The position numbers and the translations under genes are program-made. From Chryseolinea lacunae (GTDB lineage Bacteria; Bacteroidota; Bacteroidia; Cytophagales; Cyclobacteriaceae), in contig NZ_JAERRB010000018.1 of the NCBI RefSeq assembly GCF_016735595.1, forward strand, positions 62,001 through 126,000: DNA of 64,000 nucleotides. Direction: 5' to 3'. This document shows positions 46,885 through 56,468 of this stretch, in pieces (positions within the stretch are counted from its first letter, which is position 1; every line of letters begins with the position of its first letter). Under the pieces are notes generated by a model. It saw only the letters and a list, made by a program, of their open reading frames with translations, searched no databases and was not told the DNA's origin.

Positions 46885-47721
46885 ATGTTGTTCAGAAAAC
46901 ATATACCGGCTTACCCCCTCTGCAATGTGATCCAGCATATGGTATATGTTAAGGGAGGTTCGTCGGCCATTCCATATATCAAAGAGCTGCCGGGGAGTGG
47001 CATCAACCTGGTCATCGATCTGAACGAAAAAACCAGCAATACTATTTTCGCAGAGCATGATTTCAGTGGCAAGCATATCGTAAAAAATGCCTGGATATCG
47101 GGCGTGCAGGCGAAAGCCATCTATTATAAAAACAACCCCGAGTCAACCATTGTCAGCGTTCGCTTCACCATGGGTGGATTCTATGCCCTTAGCAAAACAC
47201 CCATCACAGCCATTGGCCATGTGGGCCTCGATGCGGTGTCGATCTTTGGTAATTCGTTTAACCATTTGTATCAAAAACTTATTGAAGCGGCGGATGTAGA
47301 TGCGGTATTTGCCCTTATCGAAAACTATTTTGTGCAGTATGCGATCGAGGCCTCGTTTGAAAGCTCCCTCGTAAGGTTTATCGACAAAAATATTGCCCGG
47401 CCCATCGATTGGCTGATCAATAAATCGGGCTACTCTCAAAAGCATGTTATCAGTGTGGTGAAAAAACAAACCGGCTTCTCGCCCAAATACCTTCAACGGC
47501 TAAACCGGTTTCAAAACGTGGTGAATGAAATACAATTGCTTCGGGAAAGAACCGACTGGCTCACCATTGTTCAACGCTATGGCTACCACGATCAAGCCCA
47601 CTTCGTAAAAGAATTTGCGCACTTCACCGGCATCACGCCCACCGAATACCTGAGGTCGCAACTGGAAATTGAAGGAAACCAGCTGGTGACCGACATGATC
47701 CTTTCTCCTCCCACGCGCTAA
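46885..47721 (+). CDS. AraC family transcriptional regulator
   Basis: A 278-residue protein: a DUF6597-type sensing half (IPAYPLCNVIQHMVYVKGG, GINLVIDLNEKTSN) and a C-terminal AraC domain (KSGYSQKHVISVVKKQTGFS, YGYHDQAHFVKEFAHFTGIT, ending PTEYLR). It follows the HxlR gene after 91 bp and precedes the epoxide hydrolase gene by 114 bp, which is its most plausible target. Confidence 0.92.
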   Translation: MLFRKHIPAYPLCNVIQHMVYVKGGSSAIPYIKELPGSGINLVIDLNEKTSNTIFAEHDFSGKHIVKNAWISGVQAKAIYYKNNPESTIVSVRFTMGGFYALSKTPITAIGHVGLDAVSIFGNSFNHLYQKLIEAADVDAVFALIENYFVQYAIEASFESSLVRFIDKNIARPIDWLINKSGYSQKHVISVVKKQTGFSPKYLQRLNRFQNVVNEIQLLRERTDWLTIVQRYGYHDQAHFVKEFAHFTGITPTEYLRSQLEIEGNQLVTDMILSPPTR

Positions 47722-47835
47722 CCCCCACAGACACAATAGCCTGAGTCCATCCACGCCCTGGAAAGGGGTCCTGGGGAGGTAAATTTTTTACAATGACCGC
47801 CCAGGCATCGGCTATAGCTTTGTAAAAAAAACAAT

Positions 47836-48978
47836 ATGAAAACGCCCACACCTTTTAAAATTGAAGTGCCGAACGAAGTGTTAACCGATCTGTCAACACG
47901 CTTGAAACAAACCCGCTGGACCGACGCCCCGGAATCTTCGGGATGGAATTTTGGAACAAATCCTGCCTACCTGCGCGAGCTGGTTCACTACTGGCAAAAT
48001 CAATACGACTGGAGGGCACAGGAAGCCGCCCTCAATAAACTCCCGCAATTTAAAGTGACCATCGACGGCGTGTCCATCCATTTCATCCATGCCAAGGGAA
48101 AAGGCAAAAATCCAAAGCCACTCATTTTAACACATGGTTGGCCCGATAGCTTCTACCGGTTTTATAAGGTGATTCCGATGCTTACCGACCCCGCAAGCTA
48201 TGGCGGCAACCCCGACGAATCGTTTGATGTGGTGGTGCCGTCGGTGCCGGGCTTTGGCTTTTCCGACAAAGTTGCCCACAACAGCGATGCCACAGCGGTC
48301 TTGTGGGCCAAGCTCATGACGGAAGTGCTCGGCTACACATCTTTTGTTGCTGCCGGTGGCGACGTGGGGTCGACCATAACCAAATCGCTTGCCAATCAGT
48401 TTCCGTCGCTTGTGAAGGCTATCCACTTAACCGACGTGGGGTATCCGAACGGATCGGAAGACTGGTCGACCATGACCGCGCCCGAACAGGAATTTGGCCA
48501 ATTTATTCAGAGATGGTTTTTTTCGGAGGGTGCCTTCAGTCTCCTTCAAGCCACCAAACCCCAGACGGTGGGCTATGGTTTGAACGATTCGCCGGTAGGG
48601 TTAGCGTCGTGGATGGTCGAGAAATTTCACGGCTGGTCTGGCAGCCCCGAAAACCTGGATGACCACTTCACAAAAGATGAGATCATCACCAACGTGATGA
48701 TCTATTGGGTAACGCAAACCATCAACACCTCCATTCGCACGTATGCTCTGGAGGCGCAGGCAGCGTGGTCGGGAGGTTTGAAGTCAAATCAAAAAGTGGA
48801 TGTGCCCACAGGTGTATCATTGTTTCCTGGCGAGGCTCCATTTCCCATGGAATGGGTAAACCGGAAAGTGAACACAAAACGATTCAACAAAATGACAACC
48901 GGCGGACACTTTGCCGCACTGGATGCGCCACAGGTTTTTTCAAAAGAGCTGGCGGACTTTTTTTATAGCGAAGGATGA
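47836..48978 (+). CDS. Epoxide hydrolase (EHN domain, alpha/beta hydrolase)
   Basis: A 380-residue cytoplasmic enzyme. The N-terminal EHN domain covers about 5-110 (FKIEVPNEVLTDLSTRLKQT, RWTDAPESSGWNFG). The alpha/beta core follows with HGWPDS (100-105, oxyanion), nucleophile D176 in VAAGGDVGSTIT and catalytic H358 in TTGGHFAALDAP. It converts epoxides to diols; the physiological substrate is unknown. With the AKR and SDR genes it makes a small oxidative/xenobiotic cluster. A strong terminator lies at 49021. Confidence 0.93.
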   Translation: MKTPTPFKIEVPNEVLTDLSTRLKQTRWTDAPESSGWNFGTNPAYLRELVHYWQNQYDWRAQEAALNKLPQFKVTIDGVSIHFIHAKGKGKNPKPLILTHGWPDSFYRFYKVIPMLTDPASYGGNPDESFDVVVPSVPGFGFSDKVAHNSDATAVLWAKLMTEVLGYTSFVAAGGDVGSTITKSLANQFPSLVKAIHLTDVGYPNGSEDWSTMTAPEQEFGQFIQRWFFSEGAFSLLQATKPQTVGYGLNDSPVGLASWMVEKFHGWSGSPENLDDHFTKDEIITNVMIYWVTQTINTSIRTYALEAQAAWSGGLKSNQKVDVPTGVSLFPGEAPFPMEWVNRKVNTKRFNKMTTGGHFAALDAPQVFSKELADFFYSEG

Positions 48979-49020
48979 CAGGATTGGTTTGAGTGAGGGT
49001 GTTTGGTTCACTGCGAATAA

Positions 49021-49060
49021 AAAGCCCGTTCCGATTTTAATCGGAACGGGCTTTCATTTT
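49021..49060 (+). terminator. Intrinsic terminator after the epoxide hydrolase
   Basis: A 14-bp perfect stem (49021-49034 with 49041-49054), a 6-nt loop and a T-rich tail; it could work in both directions. Confidence 0.9.
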
Positions 49061-49126
49061 TGTTACCTGACAACAACTTCTTGAATTTTCATGCCATCAA
49101 GGTTTGATCTTGATTCAAATACTATT

Positions 49127-49627
49127 CTACTTATACGTTGTTACGTAAACATTCTCGGGTTCATTCAGTACTTCGTTAAACTCTTCCGTTCGGATGAGCT
49201 TATTCTGCCGGTTATAAAAATATTTTATCTTTTGTGTCAAGATCCTCTGTTCATCAAATCTGAGAAATTCAGCGAGGTTTCCTTGCCGGTCAAATAGGGT
49301 ATAGTTGTGCCATCCCGGATATGAAGACGTTGTATAGTGAATTTGTTGGGCCTTTTCATTGTAGTCATACTTGATGACGTAGTAAAGCCGACCGTCTCTG
49401 AAATATTGTATCTGGATATTGTTCCGTAGAGAGTCGTAGCTGTAGATGGCCTCAAGTCCATTGCTCCGCGTTTCTTTCATAAGGAGCGTGTCGTTCCTGT
49501 CGTAATAATAAACTGTATTACCGACTTCATTCTTTTCGTTGTTGACCATTTTTCTTTTGAGCCTGCCCAATTGGTCATAAAAGAAGAGCGTTTTAGATGA
49601 TTCCAGTTTGCCGGAAAATCCAATCAT
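49127..49627 (-). pseudogene. YD/YwqK-like repeat protein, 3' part of a frameshifted gene
   Basis: 166 codons of repeat-type sequence in YD style: FYDQLGRLKRKMVNNEKNEV, YYYDRNDTLLMKETRSNGLE, YFYNRQNKLIRTEEFN. Each unit pairs a strand ending in Y-D/F-D with a polar strand, as in Rhs/YD and YwqK-like secreted proteins of Bacteroidota. It has no signal peptide of its own and its first codon overlaps the end of the preceding fragment as ATGA. One extra A in the A run at about 49633-49638 (or just before the ATG) would join the two into one frame. Confidence 0.65.
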
Positions 49628-49879
49628 TTGTAATTTTTCTCCACTACTTGGCCACGCTCGTTAAACATTTGCTCCGAGTTGTTGATCATTTTTCCATTGT
49701 CGAAATATGTTGTTCTGATCGCTCGTCCGTTTGTATCATATTCATTGGTCTCCCTTATGGTTTTAACAGTATCGCCTGTTTCGCTAAAGGAAAAATGATG
49801 TGTGATGGATTTTGATTGTCCGAAACAATCAAAGGATAAAAGAAGCACAAGGGGTGAGGGTGAATAATTTTTCTGGCAT
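49624..49879 (-). pseudogene. YD/YwqK-like repeat protein, 5' part with signal peptide
   Basis: From ATG 49879 the frame reads MPEKLFTLT and then leaves the signal peptide; one fewer C in the run near 49850 would give MPEKLFTLTLVLLLSFDCFG, a proper signal sequence, continuing into the frame that starts at GTG 49848. That frame holds the repeat block YFDNGKMINNSEQMFNERGQ and stops at 49624, 4 bp inside the next fragment. Two frame changes thus separate signal, first and last part, and the first and last parts share the same frame. Confidence 0.6.
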
Positions 49880-49954
49880 TCTAATTTTTAGTTGAGATTC
49901 CCTTTCAAGTTCACGTGACAGCACAATTTCAAATCATTGCAGCAGATACACTTG

Positions 49955-50239
49955 CTAGCGCGAGTGCATTACTTTGTCGTACAGACTTTTTAGTTGCGTG
50001 TCACCAAAACCATAATTGCTTTCGCGGTTCCAAAATTCTTTGAACACTTTATGGAAATCGGTGGAGATATTTTTTGTGATGTCTTCAATAACTCTTTCGG
50101 GCCTTCCGTTTGTGCCATCTCTTGGAAAGCGGTCAACATGTGCCTTTACTACTTCTTGCAGATAGGGAAAAGCTAAAGATTGATGCGTTGAGAGATTTGT
50201 CAACTCTTCCAGGTTGCCATTTTTGTAAGCCGTCCACAA
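49955..50239 (-). pseudogene. DUF1835 protein, 3' part of a frameshifted gene
   Basis: A fragment with the C-terminal features of DUF1835 proteins: LWTAYKNGNLEELTNLS and PYLQEVVKAHVDRFPRDGTN, then GRPERVIEDITKNI. The frame is open upstream to about 50289 (DRIQLSEADINFGQT), so it continues the fragment at 50269 with a change of frame near 50281-50290. On its own it starts only at a TTG (50239) and is unlikely to be a separate gene. Confidence 0.65.
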
Positions 50240-50268
50240 CGTTTGCCCGAAATTAATATCGGCTTCGC

Positions 50269-50704
50269 TTAACTGAATTCTATCCGAATAACAACCTTAA
50301 GTTCATCTGAATTTGCTGGCCCCAAGCCATTCCAAAAATGTTTACTGGTTTTGTCTAAATAAGAAGTGGAAATGACAAAGACGTTTCTCGTAATTGACAA
50401 ACTATGAATAATTGAAATAACGAACCACATATTTACTTGGCAGAACAAGTCATATTCAAACCAGAGATTAAACTCAGAGTGATCAGGTGCATTCATTATT
50501 TTTTTAAATTCTTTTACAACAGAATTATGGTATTCGCTTTTGGTTATTCCCATATATTGGGCTCTTGATCGCCAAAAGTCATGGAGGCCATCGCCGGATA
50601 AGTCTCCGTCAATAAGACCTTCTCTAACCACCATAATCTCCCCTTCAATTTTGCAGTTGGAAAACTATAGCAAGGGCGTCGCCGTTTAAAATATTGTAGA
50701 CCAT
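50269..50704 (-). pseudogene. DUF1835 protein, 5' part with two frame changes
   Basis: ATG 50704 begins MVYNILNGDALAI, the normal DUF1835 start (NGD motif). A stop follows at about 50650. One base fewer around the T run at 50666-50669 gives KIEGEIMVVREGLIDGDLSG, the conserved second block, which continues through ARAQYMG-type and LWFEYDLFCQVNMWF segments to a stop at 50269. The start frame and that of the C-terminal fragment at 49955 are identical, so an insertion and a later deletion cancel. The 250-codon total fits the family length. Confidence 0.65.
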
Positions 50705-50835
50705 GCCCGTGAGTTTTTAGCGTTGCTATTCAAAGATATGAGATTTAGGCGATAGCAAGCGCAAACAAACAAGGCTGAGTAAGCATGTTTTTTGACGGCT
50801 GGATGAAATGAAGAATGCAACCCTGTGCGGGGCAC

Positions 50836-51525
50836 TCACTGAAGTTCGTAGTACGAATCCACAACTTCCTGGCCGGTGTAGTTGGGGCCGGCCTGATCGT
50901 TGGCACCGATGTATGTGAAAGGAATGTTTAGCGAACGGTTTCCTGTTGCCGTGAGCAGGTGACGTTTGTTGTTATATGTCAACCCACTGTCGTGAAGCCA
51001 GGTTGATATGTGTTTGTGAAAATTCTTTTGCGAGAGGCTTTTGAAATTCTGTAGATCCAGATTGGCTACAAATGTTCCACCGGGTGTTAGTAGGCTGCAC
51101 GCCTTTTGAATGGCGCCTAGCTTGTCGCCAATATAGTGTAGTCCATGAACGCAGGTTATCAGGTCAAATTTGAAATTCGTGCTTAGGCTTCGAAAAGATT
51201 CTGTGAGAAGTGTGATGGAATTGAGGTCGGCGGGTATTGGATCGTAGGCATCGACCAGGTCAACACCTACCATGCGGAAATGATGGCTGGGAAATTGGGG
51301 GTTGAGATGTAGTGTGGTTTGAATGAGTGCTTTGGCTCGTCCACAACAGATGTCCATCCATGCAACAGCGTTCGACTTCTGGCAACGATCGGCCAGAAAT
51401 TCTACGGGCGACAGCCAGATGTCGCGTTCGTAGCTATTTACACCTGTTGCGTTGCGCTCTCTATTCATCCGATTGTTTGCTACAACGGTTGAATGCTCCA
51501 GGCGATCGTTGGGAAGAAGGTTCAT
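50836..51525 (-). CDS. Class I SAM-dependent methyltransferase
   Basis: A 229-residue cytoplasmic enzyme. Motif I is variant, WMDICCGRAKALI (Asp58; CGRAK in place of GxGxG). Motif II is VGVDLVDAYDP, motif IV FDLITCVHGLHYI, and GGTFVANLDL follows. The N-terminal helix SYERDIWLSPVEFLADRCQK suits a small-molecule or nucleic-acid methyltransferase; the substrate is unknown. Its start overlaps the stop of a tiny upstream frame as ATGA. Confidence 0.88.
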   Translation of the reverse strand: MNLLPNDRLEHSTVVANNRMNRERNATGVNSYERDIWLSPVEFLADRCQKSNAVAWMDICCGRAKALIQTTLHLNPQFPSHHFRMVGVDLVDAYDPIPADLNSITLLTESFRSLSTNFKFDLITCVHGLHYIGDKLGAIQKACSLLTPGGTFVANLDLQNFKSLSQKNFHKHISTWLHDSGLTYNNKRHLLTATGNRSLNIPFTYIGANDQAGPNYTGQEVVDSYYELQ

Positions 51526-51626
51526 TTGACCAGGCGGCGATTAGCTTGGGCATCGATGGTCTTTCGCATGGCGGTGGCTGCCTGGATGAATCCGGCTGGG
51601 GCAACCACAAAGCCAATCTTTGCCAT
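51522..51626 (-). CDS. Possible small peptide (34 aa) coupled to the methyltransferase
   Basis: From ATG 51626 a 34-codon frame reads MAKIGFVVAPAGFIQAATAM and on to a basic end (KTIDAQANRRLVK). Its stop overlaps the methyltransferase start (ATGA), the usual geometry of translational coupling. No family is known to me, and there is no independent support. The open frame is longer (to 51716). Confidence 0.3.
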   Translation of the reverse strand: MAKIGFVVAPAGFIQAATAMRKTIDAQANRRLVK

Positions 51627-51712
51627 TAAAAAAGCTAACAAATAAAAATTTAAAATTAGGATCTGATTTTTAAATTTTAGTGTGGGTGACACCATGCTCG
51701 ACCCTGAGCAAC

Positions 51713-53335
51713 TCATTCCACAATTACCTTTCTAGTGAATTTTTTTCCATCTACATATCCTGAAATAAAATACACACCCTTGTTCCTTCCGAGCTTTACT
51801 TCAGCACAATTTGCCGTTTTAAAATTAACATACACGTTATTAACGACCTGACCCAATTCATTAATCAACTCTAAAGACGAAATTTTAGTCGTCGATTCTA
51901 TATTGAATTCTCCCTTCGATGGTATTGGATATATTTTCACAAGGTCACCGCCTCTAATAATATGTTCCCGAGTTTCTTTATTGATTTTAGCCACAAGGAT
52001 ATCTGAATATCCATTTGATTTTTGTGTAAAGTCACGAACATTGATCGACTCTCTGAAAAATCCGGTCAAAAATATTTGATCATTTGCCATGCCTACGTCA
52101 TTGAGATGATCTTGTCCCGCTCCTCCGATAGATTCTAATGACAACAGCGCTCCGTCACCAGTCAACTGAGCTAAAAAAATATCATCGGCACCTCGGCTCT
52201 CAAGCACGGACCCGTCGTTGAAATCAATTGTTTGCTGAAAGTTCCCACCGAGACACACTGTATTTGCCCGATCGATTGATATTGATTTGCCAGTATCGTT
52301 GCCTACACTTCCGAATGACTTAGCCCATACAAAATTCCCATTTTCATCGAGTCTGATTAGATAGGCATCCTGCAATCCCTTGGAATAAAGCATGTTCGCA
52401 TCCCATTTCATAACGCCATTAAAAGATCCTGCCATATAGAGATTCTTGTTGTTCAGGACGACATCTTCAACGGTTGCGTGATTATTTTCCCCTATTTCCT
52501 TTAGCCATAAGGTTTTTCCTTCCAGACTATACTTCGCAAGACCGATTCGCTCTGGAGTATTAGTGGAGGTGATGTCACCAAGTTTAAATCTCCCTTTAAA
52601 CTCAGCTGCAACAATACACCCCTGCTCATTGCAAGTCACCTTTCTTCCAAGACCTTCCTGTTCACTCTGCGATTGTCTTGCCCAGAGCAAGTCTCCATTT
52701 GTGTTATATTTCACAAAAAACATATCCGTAGAATTCTGTGATTCTAACTGCGTGTTACTAAATTTTGTCTTGCCCTGAAAAGAACCGGTAAGATAGATCC
52801 CCCCCAAATTGTCGATGGCCAATGCATGGGGAACATCTTGACTTGCACCGCCTGCCGTTTTGACCCAGATGAGTTGCCCATTCAAGGCGTATTTCGCAAG
52901 AAATATATCATCCATTCCATGCGATACGACCTCAATATTTGAAAATTTGGCAGACGAAAGAAAAACTCCAGTCACATAAATGAAGCCATCGTAAAATAGA
53001 ATGTCAGCCCCATACTCTGTGAGACTGGATCTTAGTACGGTATCACCGCCAACTTGATTACACCAAATTGGCTCTCCCATGGCATTATACTTTGCAATAA
53101 ACGCATCGCTATCACCTTTGGATGACAGTCGAGTTCCACCAAATTGTACCTCAGACTGGAAGCCTCCTGTAACATACATGTTTCCATCTTCGTCCAAAGT
53201 GATGGCCGTGCCATGATCAACATACATCCCACCAGATGAGCGTACAGATTCAGATTGGGTGGATTGAGCCGTTACCAAATTGTTGTGCGCCAGACAACAC
53301 ACCAATATCAAAAGAGCGTTTATCCTCAATTTCAT
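51713..53335 (-). CDS. SBBP-repeat beta-propeller protein, T9SS cargo
   Basis: A 540-residue secreted protein. Signal peptide (MKLRINALLILVCCLAHNNLVTAQ), then about eight propeller units of the SBBP type, each with ALAIDNLGGIYLTGSFQGKT or NGDLLWARQ-like strands (about 30-445). A type A T9SS sorting domain ends the chain (VKIYPIPSKGEFNIESTTK ... GVYFISGYVDGKKFTRKVIVE). It should cross the outer membrane by the type IX system. It starts 18 bp after the PKD gene and shares its transcript. Confidence 0.92.
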   Translation of the reverse strand: MKLRINALLILVCCLAHNNLVTAQSTQSESVRSSGGMYVDHGTAITLDEDGNMYVTGGFQSEVQFGGTRLSSKGDSDAFIAKYNAMGEPIWCNQVGGDTVLRSSLTEYGADILFYDGFIYVTGVFLSSAKFSNIEVVSHGMDDIFLAKYALNGQLIWVKTAGGASQDVPHALAIDNLGGIYLTGSFQGKTKFSNTQLESQNSTDMFFVKYNTNGDLLWARQSQSEQEGLGRKVTCNEQGCIVAAEFKGRFKLGDITSTNTPERIGLAKYSLEGKTLWLKEIGENNHATVEDVVLNNKNLYMAGSFNGVMKWDANMLYSKGLQDAYLIRLDENGNFVWAKSFGSVGNDTGKSISIDRANTVCLGGNFQQTIDFNDGSVLESRGADDIFLAQLTGDGALLSLESIGGAGQDHLNDVGMANDQIFLTGFFRESINVRDFTQKSNGYSDILVAKINKETREHIIRGGDLVKIYPIPSKGEFNIESTTKISSLELINELGQVVNNVYVNFKTANCAEVKLGRNKGVYFISGYVDGKKFTRKVIVE

Positions 53336-53353
53336 TCAAATGTTATTTTACAG

Positions 53354-55858
53354 TTAGTGAAAATATAAATCGTCACAAGACGCCAATGGACTCAACGTGA
53401 CGTTTGCCCCAGACTTAATGCTGAGATTGGGCTTGAGCGTTATGACGGTGCCTATATATTTTGCCTTGGCTCCTGTGTCAAATACCGCCGATGTGCCCCC
53501 ACCCAATACGATAGCGCCTTTCACAACATCAGATTGCGCACTATTTACTGTAAAGTCAGTGGAAGTAAATGGAACCAACTTACAATACTCGTCGAAGTTA
53601 TAAATTCCTACTCGGGAACCTGTATTCGGAGCGTAGTAATCCATGAGGTATGGACCCGAAACAATTGGAGCAAACTCTGACGTTGTATAGTTAATCTTGT
53701 AAGTTTGATAGCTATCAATCCAGAAGTCGTAAAATTTCTTAAATACATAAATTTTATAATTAAGTGCGCCGCTACCATTCCTTAACCCGACTTTAACGGC
53801 AGCATACTTGTTCGAAAGCGACAGTGCATTGGGGGTATTGTGCGATTGAACTTCACAAATCAAAGTTCCATCATTAATATCCGGGTCGATGTCTAGATGA
53901 AAACTGGCGGTTGGCGCCATATTATCTTGCCAGCCACTGGGGCCGACCTCATAAATATTAGCCACACTCCACGTTCTACTTCCACAACCAACAAAGGGAA
54001 TATAACATCCCATAATAGTGTTATTGGCATAAGCTATATCTCTGAAGAATCCGGGCTGCCCTGGAGCGGGGGGTGGAGCTGATATAATTTTCTTATTGGC
54101 AAAGTCCCAAACCCCAGCCGATGTCTTGCTGACTACATAGGCTAGACCATTCACGTGAGCAACAATATAGCGCTGATCAATAAAAACGTTTCCCACCACG
54201 AGGTCAGTACCAATTGTGGCGGTGAGTTTTACCTTTGTTATCGTGCTGGCAGACCACGTCGTAGTTTTCGTCACCAAGACCAAATAAACACCATCTGCTG
54301 CCACGTTGAGATATACAGCTTGACCATCGTAAAAATCAAAACGAGCACCGCCTACAGAGGTTGAAAGTTGGATTTGATTCTGAGTTGTCGACTGTATGCT
54401 TAAGGCATTGTTGGCGCTGTTTCCAACGGCATCAAAATAATGAAGAACAGGAAAGCCAGACCCAGCGGTTCTAAGGACGATCATCGCATTATTTTTTATC
54501 TTTACCGCCAAGTTACTATACCCAGATGCGGTAGGATTAAATTGCTCTGTCAACTTCCATAACTCAGCCCCTCCAGTTCTTTTGTAAACATTAACAGCCT
54601 TGTTATCAACAAGCACCGCATGGACAGTACCGTCCAACGATATACCCGTAATTGACTGTGCATTGGGGTCCATTGCTGATAGTTTTTTTGAATATTCCGT
54701 TTCCAGTTCAGGAGATTCCCTTACTTGAATAATTTGCTCGAAGATGGGACCTCTATCTCCAAGATTACTTGTAACCTGAAGCCTCGCTTTAAATACTCCT
54801 GCCGTGTTATATGTGAAGGACGCCTTCGCCTCATAGTTGGAAGGCTCCATAAATTTGTTTGCTTGAATATCCCCCTGAAAGTCCGGAGGCAAATCATAGT
54901 TCCAAAACCACCCGACTATATTTGCGTGTGGCGACGATGTGTCATAAAAATCTACCGTCTCACCTTTTCTAATTGAAATTTTTGAGGACGTAAAACTGGG
55001 AGTCAGCTCGACAGCCTGACTAAGGACTTTTACTCTTTTGATTTTAGTAACCACATTGTTGCAGCCGTCAAGAATCCTCAGCGAAACATCCCAATCGCCT
55101 GGCGTATCAAATGTATATGTGGGATTTTGCGATGTACTGGAGGACATTGGAAAATTCCATTGCCATGCCACCCCATAGTTACAGGGAAGAACTGTTTTGT
55201 CTAAGAATTGCACTGGCGTACCTGCGTAAACTGGAGCCGCCCAAATAAAATCCACAAGAGGTTGAGACTTCACAGTGATAGCTTGTGTGGCCGTCTTTGG
55301 AGCCGCACCATCGCTAACCGTTAAGGTAATGGTGTATACTCCGGTAACATCGAATCGAATCGTAGGATTGATACTGTTCGCGCCCCCGGAAATATAAGTA
55401 AATCCGTTATTAGGAGAAATCGACCATGTGTGACTCGTGATTAACCCCGTGGATTCAGCACACGACAGATCAACTGTTAGCGGAGGGGGACCGCTTGCTA
55501 AAGATGCATTGATGATGGCACGGAGTTCTGTTGTTACCGTGATTGTCTTACTATAATTACTTTGCTCGGCACCGCTTTTCACAGTCAACTTCACCGTGTA
55601 CTCACCGGCAAAACTGTATATGTGACTAGGGTTCATTTCAGTAGAGACGGTGCCATCACCAAACTCCCAAGTCCATTGGTTTACAAACGATGGAGTGGAG
55701 AGGTCCTTAAAATTTACTTTATAAGGATAGTTCCAGTCAATCAAATGAGAAAAATTTGCTTGAAGGGGATCAGCCAAAGCTTGTGACGATGTAAAAAGCA
55801 CGAAGGTAATTACGAAGGCCCTTTTACCAAATTCGCTTGATTGCATTATTCTGTACAT
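53354..55858 (-). CDS. Large secreted PKD-repeat protein
   Basis: A protein of about 834 residues. A signal peptide (MQSSEFGKRAFVITFVLFTS...) is followed by four PKD domains (about 20-360), each with a WxFGDGT- or WNF-type core and YTF-type strand (WTWEFGDGTVSTEMNPSHIY; WQWNFPMSSSTSQNPTYTF). A beta-propeller-like central part follows (380-760). The C-terminal end (AVFDTGAKAKYIGTVITLKP, SIKSGANVTLSP) resembles the '3-coathanger stack' repeat rather than a T9SS tail. ATG 55858 or 55846 are both possible starts; the open frame starts with a TTG (55885). It is in one unit with the SBBP protein. Confidence 0.88.
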   Translation of the reverse strand: MYRIMQSSEFGKRAFVITFVLFTSSQALADPLQANFSHLIDWNYPYKVNFKDLSTPSFVNQWTWEFGDGTVSTEMNPSHIYSFAGEYTVKLTVKSGAEQSNYSKTITVTTELRAIINASLASGPPPLTVDLSCAESTGLITSHTWSISPNNGFTYISGGANSINPTIRFDVTGVYTITLTVSDGAAPKTATQAITVKSQPLVDFIWAAPVYAGTPVQFLDKTVLPCNYGVAWQWNFPMSSSTSQNPTYTFDTPGDWDVSLRILDGCNNVVTKIKRVKVLSQAVELTPSFTSSKISIRKGETVDFYDTSSPHANIVGWFWNYDLPPDFQGDIQANKFMEPSNYEAKASFTYNTAGVFKARLQVTSNLGDRGPIFEQIIQVRESPELETEYSKKLSAMDPNAQSITGISLDGTVHAVLVDNKAVNVYKRTGGAELWKLTEQFNPTASGYSNLAVKIKNNAMIVLRTAGSGFPVLHYFDAVGNSANNALSIQSTTQNQIQLSTSVGGARFDFYDGQAVYLNVAADGVYLVLVTKTTTWSASTITKVKLTATIGTDLVVGNVFIDQRYIVAHVNGLAYVVSKTSAGVWDFANKKIISAPPPAPGQPGFFRDIAYANNTIMGCYIPFVGCGSRTWSVANIYEVGPSGWQDNMAPTASFHLDIDPDINDGTLICEVQSHNTPNALSLSNKYAAVKVGLRNGSGALNYKIYVFKKFYDFWIDSYQTYKINYTTSEFAPIVSGPYLMDYYAPNTGSRVGIYNFDEYCKLVPFTSTDFTVNSAQSDVVKGAIVLGGGTSAVFDTGAKAKYIGTVITLKPNLSIKSGANVTLSPLASCDDLYFH

Positions 55859-56468
55859 AAGGATATATCTAATTTTAAAAATCAATATATGTTTCTGACC
55901 TTATACCGTTGCCTCTTTTTTATCTCCTATCTAATTGATGCATCAAAAAACTTCAGCCACATTTAAAGCCAAGAACAATCTACTTTCTATTCATTTATTG
56001 CAAGAACGCTTCGATCTTAACATTTCCAGAGCTTCTGTTTATGTGCTTGATTTTTTAACTTCCACCGCCGTTCAATTTAGATACAATATCAACTTCTCAA
56101 CAAACAACAACATTCATGTTCCAATACGCACCCCTCCTCAAAGAGAAGAAGTGTTAACGTAAGCCAACGCATTTTTAAATGCAATACATACAATCAAAGG
56201 AGAAAAATCTGATTTCATATTGGCGATCTTCATTTCTTGAAGTCAATCACTTAAATAATCAAAACGTACGCAATTGTCGACTTGAGCATGCAATAACACG
56301 CTTTCCATCGAATGTAAGTGGAGGGATATCAAATTCTCGTAATCTCAATCTAGCACAACATGAATACATACTGACGCAAAAATAATAATGCAAGGAGCAT
56401 AAATATTGCGTGAGAAAAAAATCGAACCGAAAAAATCTTTTTCTCGCAATCCTGTTCCATAAATAAAT
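55859..56468. other. 610-bp intergenic stretch before the mobile region
   Basis: AT-rich spacer with short rightward frames (55935-56162 and 56179-56385) that show no recognisable protein character. Near the end there is an imperfect stem (56405-56418 with 56438-56450) with A and T runs. No gene can be supported. Confidence 0.5.

Noticed and set aside
55935-56162. 75-codon frame in the spacer before the mobile region
   Set aside because: AT-rich spacer, Asn/Phe-rich translation without a recognisable pattern.
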